DNA of 10,818 bases. It comes from Chloroflexota bacterium. GTDB lineage: Bacteria; Chloroflexota; Limnocylindria; Limnocylindrales; CSP1-4. The notes beneath the pieces were generated by a model. The model searched no databases. It was given only the letters and a program-made list of their open reading frames with translations, and was not told the origin of the DNA. The position numbers were made by a program, and so were the translations under genes. How positions within the stretch are numbered: position 1 is the stretch's first letter; every line of letters begins with the position of its first letter. The stretch spans positions 1-10,818 of the forward strand of contig DAIERN010000029.1 of assembly GCA_027346765.1 (NCBI GenBank). The letters run 5' to 3'. Positions 5,719 to 10,818 of this stretch are shown one piece after another.

Positions 5719-6867
5719 CTACTGTCCCACGTGCAGGGTGCCGGTCATGTTCGTATGAAGGCTGCAGAAGAACGTGTAGTCGCCCGCGGCCAAGGGCGGC
5801 GGCTGGTAGGTGACGGATCCGCCCCCATCAGCGTTGATCGGCGCATCCCAATCGCTGCCATCGGGATTGGCCTTGTGGATCGAGAAGTTGTGCGGCACCG
5901 CCGGGTCTGAGTTGGTCAGGTTGACCGACCAGGGGGTGTCCGCAGCGACCGACAGCTCCGTGGGATCGAAACCTTGGACCACGCCGACTGAGGTCACGCT
6001 CACAACGGGCGCATTCGAGGGCAGCGCGCTGGCGCTGGGCGGGGGCGCCTGTTGCTGGACTACCCAGGCGTCAAAGTCCGCTGGGGTCATCGCCTGCACA
6101 GTGAAGTGCATGTCGGCATGACCGATACCGCAGAACTCGGCGCATTGGCCGGCGTAGGTGCCGACCTGCTGGACGATGACGTCGAACTCATTGGTCCGGC
6201 CCGGGATCGCGTCCTTCTTGTAGAGGAACTGCGGTACGTAGAAGGAATGGATCACGTCCGTCGCGTGGAGGCGGATGCGGATCTTCTCGTTGATCGGCAG
6301 GGCCATCGTGGGGCCTTCACGGCCGGTGCCCGTCAGGCTGATGCCCTTGTCCTTGTATTCGAAGGTCCATTGCCACTGGAAGCCCGTGACATCGACGGTC
6401 ATCTGTGGGTTGTCGCCTGGATCCTGGGCCGTTTCCACCTTGCCCAGCGTGTCAACCGTAAACACGAACATGGCCGTGACGATGATCGCCGGGATGAGCG
6501 TCCAGACCACTTCGAGCACGCCGTTGCCGTGGGTCTGCCTGGGCAGCTCCGTGTCCGTGGGCCGGCGGCGATAGCGCAGCACGATCCAGATCAGCAACCC
6601 CTCCACGAGGACGAAGACGCCGACCGCGATCCAGAAGATGAACGGGTAGAAGTTGGAGATGTAGCTGCCTTCCTGGCTCGCCGGCTGGAGCGGGAAGAAG
6701 CCCGGACCGGGGCCGCCCTGCCCGTAGCCCGGCTCGTAGCCGGGATGGCCCGCCGCGGCGCCTGAGCAGGCAGCAGCAATCGCCGCCAACAGGGCGACCA
6801 GCGCGACGCTCGCGACGCGGGTCTTGCGGAAGCTGGCTATTCGTTTCCGAAGGCCGACCAAAGGCAC
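5719..6867 (-). CDS. ctaC: Cytochrome c oxidase subunit II lipoprotein with an extra C-terminal cupredoxin domain
   Basis: The protein has 382 residues from GTG 6867. An n-region RKRIASFRKTR and hydrophobic stretch end in a lipobox-like AIAAAC with Cys34, predicting a lipid-anchored precursor. Two membrane helices (about 74-97 and 118-138) precede the Cu-A domain: aromatic patch QWQWTF (165-170), His207 (VIHSFY), then C242-AEF-C246-GIG-H250-AD-M253, the full dinuclear Cu-A ligand set. After a Pro/Ser/Ala linker (275-285) comes a second copper domain (about 288-382) with His326 (VPHNFSIH) and Cys368, His371, Met374 in FFCSLHTNMTG, a type-1 blue-copper pattern. In caa3 oxidases this place holds a cytochrome c domain; no CXXCH is present here. 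The upstream ATG at 6939 has no ribosome site and would put 24 extra residues before the signal peptide. It heads the operon and is divergent from ctaG. Confidence 0.95.
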   Translation of the reverse strand: MPLVGLRKRIASFRKTRVASVALVALLAAIAAACSGAAAGHPGYEPGYGQGGPGPGFFPLQPASQEGSYISNFYPFIFWIAVGVFVLVEGLLIWIVLRYRRRPTDTELPRQTHGNGVLEVVWTLIPAIIVTAMFVFTVDTLGKVETAQDPGDNPQMTVDVTGFQWQWTFEYKDKGISLTGTGREGPTMALPINEKIRIRLHATDVIHSFYVPQFLYKKDAIPGRTNEFDVIVQQVGTYAGQCAEFCGIGHADMHFTVQAMTPADFDAWVVQQQAPPPSASALPSNAPVVSVTSVGVVQGFDPTELSVAADTPWSVNLTNSDPAVPHNFSIHKANPDGSDWDAPINADGGGSVTYQPPPLAAGDYTFFCSLHTNMTGTLHVGQ

Positions 6868-6872
6868 GCAGA

Positions 6873-6878
6873 CTCCCT
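6873..6878 (-). promoter_or_regulatory. Ribosome binding site deciding the ctaC start
   Basis: The minus strand reads AGGGAG, five bases before GTG 6867. It places the start immediately before a textbook lipoprotein signal peptide and argues against the longer frame from ATG 6939, which has no such site. Confidence 0.65.
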
Positions 6879-6907
6879 GTCTTAAGGTCGGGAAAAGCCG
6901 TCTGGGG

Positions 6908-6937
6908 TGTGGGCGCCACCTAACTGTGGGCGCCACC
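6908..6937. repeat. 13-base tandem direct repeat in the ctaC/ctaG divergent region (possible operator)
   Basis: TGTGGGCGCCACC occurs at 6908-6920 and again at 6925-6937, a period of 17 bases. Each copy contains the palindrome GGCGCC. The pair sits in the short region between two divergent oxidase genes, where a shared regulator could act. No regulator is known from the sequence. Confidence 0.6.
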
Positions 6938-6943
6938 ATAATA
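6937..6943. promoter_or_regulatory. Possible overlapping divergent -10 elements for ctaG (+) and ctaC (-)
   Basis: The plus strand reads CATAAT at 6937-6942 and the minus strand TATTAT at 6943-6938, both close to TATAAT, in otherwise GC-rich DNA. No good -35 box is seen for either. The plus-strand element would start transcription near 6948, the ctaG start codon; the minus-strand one near 6931, giving a leader of about 64 bases for ctaC that contains the tandem repeat. Inference only. Confidence 0.35.
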
Positions 6944-6947
6944 GGGC

Positions 6948-7988
6948 GTGATCAGGCGCATTGCCTTTGAACGCGGCGCGTTCGCAGTAGCGGCGCGATT
7001 CGGCGTTCTTGCCGCTGTGGCAGGGGGCTGGTTGACGGGACTTCCCAGTGCCGCGCTGGCTCATGGTGTCGCGCCAGACCCACGGTCCGCGACAGACGTC
7101 TTGCTGGCGTGGACGTTCGAGGCCCACGTCATCCTGCCGCTGCTGGCGGCGGCGCTGATCTATCGCTGGGCGGTCGGTATTGTGCGCCGTCAGCACCCCG
7201 CCAACCAGGTGCCGCGCTACCGGATCTGGGCGTGGTACCTGGGCCTGGCGGTGATCTTCATCGCGCTGGCGTCGCCCATTGGCACGTACGACGACACGCT
7301 CTTCACGATCCACATGGTTCAGCACCTGCTGCTGGTGATGGTGGCGGCGCCGCTGCTGGCGATTGGCGCGCCCATCACCTTGCTGTTGCGTGTCGCATCG
7401 CCGGCCGCGCGGCACAGGTTCTGGCTGCCGCTGCTCCACTCGCGCGTCGTGAAGGTGCTCGCCTTCCCGGTCGTGTCCTGGTGCGTCTTCGCCGCCGTCA
7501 TGTGGGCAAGCCACTTCTCGCCGCTCTTCAACGCCGCGCTCGACAACGACTACATCCATCTCGGCGAGCACGCGCTCTACCTGGGCTCCGCGCTCCTCTT
7601 CTGGTGGCCTGTCGTCGGCGCCGACCCGTCGCCCTGGCGCATGCCCCACCCCGCCCGGGTGGCCTACCTCTTTCTGGGCATGCCCCAGTCGTCGTTCCTG
7701 GGCCTGGCCATCTTCTCGGCGCCCGAGCCGCTGTATGTGCACTACGAGACCCTGGCGCGGTCGTGGGGTCCGACGCCCCTCGCCGATCAGCAGCTGGCCG
7801 GCGGCATCATGTGGGCCGGCGGCGACGCGATCTTCCTGATCGCGATGATCTTGGCGCTGTGGGTCTGGCTCCGCGCCGAGGAGCGAGCGGGCCGCCTGGC
7901 CGACGAAAAGCTCGACCGCGAAGCCGCCGCCTCCGCCCGCTTGGGCCACGGACCCCGCGCGTCGTTTTCCGACGCTAACAACCGCTGA
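6948..7988 (+). CDS. ctaG: Cytochrome c oxidase assembly factor CtaG (Caa3_CtaG type, Cu-B delivery)
   Basis: The 346-residue membrane protein begins with an RR-containing n-region and a hydrophobic stretch ending AALAHG (about residue 39), a probable signal peptide or first helix. Family motifs include HMVQHLLLVMVAAPLLAIGAP (His122, His126), HLGEHALYLGSALLFWWPV (His204, His208), a GMPQSSFLGLAIF helix (244-256), and DQQLAGGIMWAGGD (280-293). About seven membrane helices are visible, ending in a charged tail (309-346). Bacillus-type CtaG is needed to form active caa3 oxidase and is thought to place copper in subunit I; it is unrelated to the Cox11-type CtaG. The GTG start at 6948 has no properly spaced ribosome site, and a -10-like box lies 5 bases upstream, so a leaderless message is possible. 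It diverges from ctaC with 80 bases between the two starts. Confidence 0.92.
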   Translation: MIRRIAFERGAFAVAARFGVLAAVAGGWLTGLPSAALAHGVAPDPRSATDVLLAWTFEAHVILPLLAAALIYRWAVGIVRRQHPANQVPRYRIWAWYLGLAVIFIALASPIGTYDDTLFTIHMVQHLLLVMVAAPLLAIGAPITLLLRVASPAARHRFWLPLLHSRVVKVLAFPVVSWCVFAAVMWASHFSPLFNAALDNDYIHLGEHALYLGSALLFWWPVVGADPSPWRMPHPARVAYLFLGMPQSSFLGLAIFSAPEPLYVHYETLARSWGPTPLADQQLAGGIMWAGGDAIFLIAMILALWVWLRAEERAGRLADEKLDREAAASARLGHGPRASFSDANNR

Positions 7989-8169
7989 AGCCCCACGGGG
8001 AGGCCGGAAGACGTTGTGGAGTCTGAACTCCACGCTTGGCCGGAATGCCCCCGACCTGCGGACTGGATCGTTTGGTGCCCGGTGGTCGCGGTGGACGGTT
8101 CTTTGCGCCGCTAAGCGACGCAGGTGGGCGATAAGCGGCCGATAAGCCGATCCCGCCAGGCTTTGGCTC
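7989..8169. other. Intergenic stretch with a short hairpin and small direct repeats
   Basis: No gene is seen. GTGGAG-TCTGAA-CTCCAC (8016-8033) forms a 6-pair hairpin 28 bases after the ctaG stop, flanked by direct copies of GGCCGGAA (8002-8009 and 8038-8045). There is no T run, so it is at best a weak terminator or RNA-stabilising structure. Further on, CGATAAGC occurs at 8129-8136 and 8140-8147, with a related CTAAGCG at 8111-8117, just ahead of the broken regulator gene; these could be remnants of its operator. Confidence 0.4.
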
Positions 8170-8820
8170 GTGGCCACCAGAGAAAGTGCAGCGGCACGGG
8201 GAATGCGGCGTGGGCGGGAGATCACGGCGTCATTGAGGGCGGAGTTGCGCAACGTCCGCATCGCAGCCGATGTCAGCGGCCGGGCCGTCGCGTCCAAGCT
8301 GGGTTGGTCGGAGGCCCGATAGCGACGTTTCGAATCCGGCGGCCGTCGCGCAAGCCTGGTCGATGTCAGCGCGGTGGCGGCCGTGTTGGGCATGGAGTTG
8401 TCGGCAACTCTCCATCCGTCAGGTGAACCGATCCGCGATAAGGGTCATCAGGCACTGATCCGTCGATTTCGCTCGCTGCTCGCAGCCGCATGGCACGTGA
8501 CTGCGGAGGTCTCGTTGCCGGGACCTGGCGACTCACGATCGTGGGATCTCGGCCTGCGGCTGGCCGGCCAGCGAGTGGGGATCGAAGCTGAGACGGCGAT
8601 TCGCGACATGCAGCGCCTCGTGCGGCGCATGCGAGCGAAAGAACGAGATGGCGGAATGGATGCGATGGTGCTCGCTCTGGCCGACACGCGCTCGAACCGA
8701 GCGCTGTTGCCGGAGCTACTTGAGGCGCTGGGGCCGGAGTTCGCGACGCCGCCGCGGCAGCTGCTGCGGGCGCTGCGCGCGGGACGACCTATGCCGGGTT
8801 CGGGGGTGATCCTGCTGTAA
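8170..8820 (+). pseudogene. Helix-turn-helix regulator with endonuclease-like C-terminal domain, broken by in-frame TAG at 8320-8322
   Basis: From GTG 8170 one frame runs to TAA 8818-8820, 216 codons, interrupted only by TAG at 8320-8322. Before the stop it encodes MATRESAAARG-like basic sequence and ELRNVRIAADVSGRAVASKLGWSEAR; directly after it, RRFESGGRRASLVDVSAVAAVLGMELSATLHPSG. Read through, this is an XRE-type HTH, and the stop lies in the recognition helix. The C-terminal domain (WDLGLRLAGQRVGIEAETAIRD, then RRMRAKERDGGMDAMVLALADTRSNRALL) matches a family common in Chloroflexota and actinobacteria, with D, E-x-E and K residues arranged like a PD-(D/E)XK fold. A shortened protein of 148 residues could start at GTG 8374 or ATG 8392, lacking the DNA-binding domain. 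It could also be a sequencing error or stop readthrough. Its 3' end overlaps the opposite TPR gene by 32 bases. Confidence 0.72.
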
Positions 8821-9568
8821 GTGCCGCATTCTGTGCCGCGTCCAGCGCGGCGAGCTCGTCGCGGACGTACGGATCTGCGGTACCCGCGGCGGCGTGCTGA
8901 GCGGCCAGCGATTGCTGGATCGCCCGGGCTTCGTCCAGCCGGCCAAGGGCGCGCAACGTCCGGGCGATGCACCAGCGGGCAACCTGGATCTCTGTCGGCT
9001 CGCCCTGCTCCAGGCGAGCGGCGAGCGCCTCCTCGAAGGTTGCCAGCGCGTCCGCCAGATCGCCGCGGTCGAATAGCGTCCAGCCCAGGTTGTTGAGCAG
9101 TGACCCGCGCCAGCGTCGGGCGCGAGGGTCATCTGCGCCAGCGGCGAGCTCGAGCGCGCGGCGATTGAGCGACTCCTGGTCGGCCGCGGGCGCGACGATC
9201 GCCACCATGTGCAGCGCGTCGACCGCCAGATGCTCCAACCCAGCCGCGCTGGCCAACTCGAACGCGGCCTCGAATAGCGGCCGGGCCGCGTCCGGGGAGC
9301 CAGAGGAATTCAGCACGCGGCCGCGCTCGAGCCCCACCCGGACCGCGAGCTCGGGATCGGACACAGGCAGCGAGTCGAGCAACGCCAGGGCGGACTGGTA
9401 GTCGGCGGAAAGCCCCAGCGCCCGACAGGCCTGGGTCAGCAGGACGTCGCGGGTGAGCTCCTGATCGGCCGAATCGGCGGCAGCCCTGAATCGGCCTTCT
9501 GAGGCGGCCGGGTCGTTGAAGTCCCACAGCGCATCGATCTGCGCCTGGTGCGACCGAGCGTCGTTCAG
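8789..9568 (-). CDS. TPR-repeat protein, probable CTG start overlapping the ctaB stop
   Basis: The 259-residue protein consists of tetratricopeptide-like helical pairs. The clearest is residues 155-187 ([20 protein letters not shown] then TFEEALA), followed by 196-228 ([20 protein letters not shown]); weaker units lie at about 43-70, 78-110 and 114-145. There is no signal peptide or membrane helix, so it is probably a soluble scaffold or interaction protein; partner unknown. The open frame continues upstream to ATG 9781 inside ctaB, but that part is an off-frame shadow of CtaB. The recognisable N-terminus is [20 protein letters not shown], and the codon before it is CTG at 9568-9566, overlapping the ctaB TGA as CTGA, the same geometry as ATGA/GTGA coupling. 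No ATG, GTG or TTG is suitably placed. It is probably co-transcribed with ctaB. Confidence 0.75.
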   Translation of the reverse strand: MNDARSHQAQIDALWDFNDPAASEGRFRAAADSADQELTRDVLLTQACRALGLSADYQSALALLDSLPVSDPELAVRVGLERGRVLNSSGSPDAARPLFEAAFELASAAGLEHLAVDALHMVAIVAPAADQESLNRRALELAAGADDPRARRWRGSLLNNLGWTLFDRGDLADALATFEEALAARLEQGEPTEIQVARWCIARTLRALGRLDEARAIQQSLAAQHAAAGTADPYVRDELAALDAAQNAALTAGSPPNPA

Positions 9569-10818
9569 AGCGGCAGGAAGACGAAGACGTCGAGGATGAT
9601 CAGCGCGAAGAGCGCGGTCAGGTACGTGATCGAGTAGCGGTACAGCCGAACCGCTCGCACATCTGTCCCCTCGCGCCACATCAGGAACGCCTGCATCAGG
9701 AAGAGCGCGCCCAGGACCAGCGCGCCAGCGAGGAATACCAGGCCCATCCGCGCGACGGTGAAGAACACCAGCGTCAGGCACACCATCAGCACGGCGTAGA
9801 GGGCGATCTGGCGCGTCGTTTCCGGCACGCCGTGCGTCACCGGCAGCATGGGCACGCCGGCGGCCGCGTAGTCCTTGCGCAGCCGCAGCGACAGCGCCCA
9901 GAAATGGGGTGGCGTCCAGTAGAAGACGATCGCGAACATCACCAGCGCTGGCAAGCCGATGTCACCGGTGACGGCGGCCCAGCCGATGACCGGCGGCAGC
10001 GCGCCGGCGGCCCCGCCCAGGACGATGTTCTGCGGCGTCGAGCGCTTGAGCAGCATCGTGTAAACGACGACGTAGAAGGCCATGGCGATCAGCGTCAGCA
10101 AGGCCGCCACGAGATTGGTCGTGAAAGCCATGACCGCGAAGGCGATCACGCCCAGGATCAGGCCGAACACCAGCGCATCTTCAGGCGAGACGTCGTGGGC
10201 TGGCAGCGGTCGGCGCCGGGTGCGCGTCATCAGGATGTCGATGTCGCGGTCGATGTAGCAGTTGATGGCGTTCGCCGCGCCGGCGGCCAGCGAGCCACCG
10301 ACGAGCGTCCACAGCAGCAGGTCCAGCCGCGGCACCCCGCGCGCGGCCAGGAACATCGCCGGCACGGTGGTGACGAGCAGCAGCTCGATGATGCGCGGCT
10401 TGGTCAGGGCGACGTAGGCGCTGACCCGATCACGCAGGCTGGGGCTGGAGTCGGAGCTCCCCCCGGCCGACTGCCCGGCCGACCGATCGGCACCCGAGCC
10501 GACGCCGACCGTGATCTCCCCCGCCCGCGCGGCGAAGTAGCCCACGAACACCGCGCTGGCGAGCAGCGCCCAGATAGCCGCGCCCAGCGCAAGGTGGAGT
10601 GCCACGGCCCACGCCGCGAGCTGGGTCGAGATCTGCAGCGCGCCGACGATCACCTGTACGGCGTACAGGGCCGCGGCCGTGCCGACCAGCGCGACATCCG
10701 CGCCGCGGCGCGCGAACAGTCCCACCGTGACCACGCCGGGAATCTGGTTCAGGCGGCTTTCCAGCTCCGCCGGATGCTCGATGCGCAGCCCGTGCACGTC
10801 GAGGATCTGGTTGCCGTT
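9565..10818 (-). CDS. ctaB: Haem O synthase (protohaem IX farnesyltransferase) fused to the C-terminal helices of haem A synthase; 5' part chimeric
   Basis: The frame enters from the right edge. Counting from GTG 10797, residues about 120-410 are CtaB, a UbiA-type prenyltransferase that adds a farnesyl group to haem B. They include [11 protein letters not shown] (131-141), the Mg-pyrophosphate motif N179-CYI-D183-RDI-D187 followed by [29 protein letters not shown] (251-269) and YWTPPHFW (293-300), with about nine membrane helices. Ahead of it, residues about 42-90 match the last two helices of haem A synthase (CtaA/COX15), including a conserved His68 in [11 protein letters not shown], joined by a Gly/Ser linker (99-120). 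CtaA-CtaB fusions are known (for example in Thermus, from memory), so this part is probably genuine; the catalytic CtaA half is lost. The first ~47 residues from the edge are RpiA-like (separate entry). The stop at 9567-9565 overlaps the TPR start. Confidence 0.9.
   Translation of the reverse strand, partial: NGNQILDVHGLRIEHPAELESRLNQIPGVVTVGLFARRGADVALVGTAAALYAVQVIVGALQISTQLAAWAVALHLALGAAIWALLASAVFVGYFAARAGEITVGVGSGADRSAGQSAGGSSDSSPSLRDRVSAYVALTKPRIIELLLVTTVPAMFLAARGVPRLDLLLWTLVGGSLAAGAANAINCYIDRDIDILMTRTRRRPLPAHDVSPEDALVFGLILGVIAFAVMAFTTNLVAALLTLIAMAFYVVVYTMLLKRSTPQNIVLGGAAGALPPVIGWAAVTGDIGLPALVMFAIVFYWTPPHFWALSLRLRKDYAAAGVPMLPVTHGVPETTRQIALYAVLMVCLTLVFFTVARMGLVFLAGALVLGALFLMQAFLMWREGTDVRAVRLYRYSITYLTALFALIILDVFVFLPL
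10678..10818 (-). other. rpiA: Fragment of ribose-5-phosphate isomerase A C-terminus, joined in frame to the CtaA-CtaB gene
   Basis: From the right edge the minus strand reads [20 protein letters not shown], then [27 protein letters not shown]. This is the C-terminal signature of RpiA (DNGNxILDVHGL...IPGVVTxGLFAxRGAdvxLxGT), a soluble pentose-phosphate enzyme. Immediately after LVGT the sequence becomes membrane helix ([14 protein letters not shown]) typical of haem A synthase, with no stop codon between. RpiA normally ends a few residues after GT. I know of no natural RpiA-CtaA fusion, so the join is most likely an assembly chimera. Confidence 0.85.

Noticed and set aside
6868..6939. Longer ctaC start at ATG 6939.
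   Set aside because: No ribosome site precedes it, it would translate the repeat and promoter region, and it puts 24 extra residues ahead of a normal lipoprotein signal; GTG 6867 has AGGGAG five bases upstream.
8016..8033. Hairpin after ctaG considered as an intrinsic terminator.
   Set aside because: The stem is only 6 pairs and no T run follows, so I list it only as an intergenic structure.
6882..8393. A 503-codon open frame on the minus strand across ctaG and the divergent region.
   Set aside because: It is antisense to a well-recognised ctaG, covers the ctaC start region and intergenic repeats, and its product is low-complexity Arg/Gln/Asp-rich; long antisense frames are expected at this GC content.
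9569..9781. N-terminal extension of the TPR gene to ATG 9781.
   Set aside because: These 71 codons lie inside the conserved C-terminal helices of CtaB in another frame and encode Arg/Pro-rich nonsense.
1..10818. CRISPR array, insertion sequence, phage genes or a defence system.
   Set aside because: No regularly spaced repeats, transposase or integrase motifs, or terminal inverted repeats were seen; the unusual features are the copper-domain fusions and the chimeric edges.

Overview
The window looks like a piece of a high-GC bacterial (probably metagenomic) genome whose core is an aerobic respiratory locus: an A-type (aa3/caa3-like) haem-copper cytochrome oxidase operon with its assembly genes. 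The combination of a cupredoxin-tailed subunit II, a haem A synthase remnant fused to haem O synthase, a split subunit IV-like protein and an HTH/endonuclease-like regulator family suggests Chloroflexota or a related deep-branching high-GC lineage. That assignment is inference; no marker gene in the window settles it.

Layout from left to right. 1-450 (+) is the C-terminal end of an S9-family peptidase, but its first ~87 bases encode the N-terminal motif of a sugar-phosphate nucleotidyltransferase (MurU-like), so the left edge is a chimera. 443-1222 (+) is a serine alpha/beta hydrolase, followed 8 bases later by an initiator tRNA-Met (1231-1305) and a hairpin terminator (1323-1357) shared with the converging oxidase operon. 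That operon lies on the minus strand and reads right to left: ctaC (subunit II with an extra blue-copper domain), ctaD (subunit I), ctaE (subunit III), a 60-residue subunit IV-like membrane protein, a 406-residue membrane protein with a duplicated two-helix module and a blue-copper tail, and a TlpA-like thioredoxin. Gaps are 40 bases or fewer, with ctaD/ctaE overlapping by 4 bases (GTGA).

An ~80-base divergent region (6868-6947) with a 13-base tandem repeat separates ctaC from ctaG (6948-7988, +), a copper-delivery assembly factor. Next comes a broken HTH regulator (8170-8820, +) with an in-frame TAG in its recognition helix. It converges on, and overlaps by 32 bases, a TPR protein (8789-9568, -), which apparently starts at a CTG codon overlapping the ctaB stop. 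ctaB (haem O synthase) is fused behind the last two helices of a haem A synthase. Upstream of that, the right edge (about 10678-10818) encodes the C-terminus of ribose-5-phosphate isomerase A, a second chimeric edge.

How the genes work together: CtaB (with the lost CtaA part) makes haem for subunit I; CtaG and probably the TlpA-like protein serve copper insertion; CtaC/D/E plus small subunits form the oxidase. I see no CXXCH haem-c motif anywhere, while two different operon proteins carry a complete type-1 copper ligand set. I therefore infer that blue-copper domains replace, or supplement, cytochrome c in feeding electrons to this oxidase. All family comparisons are from memory; no search was run.
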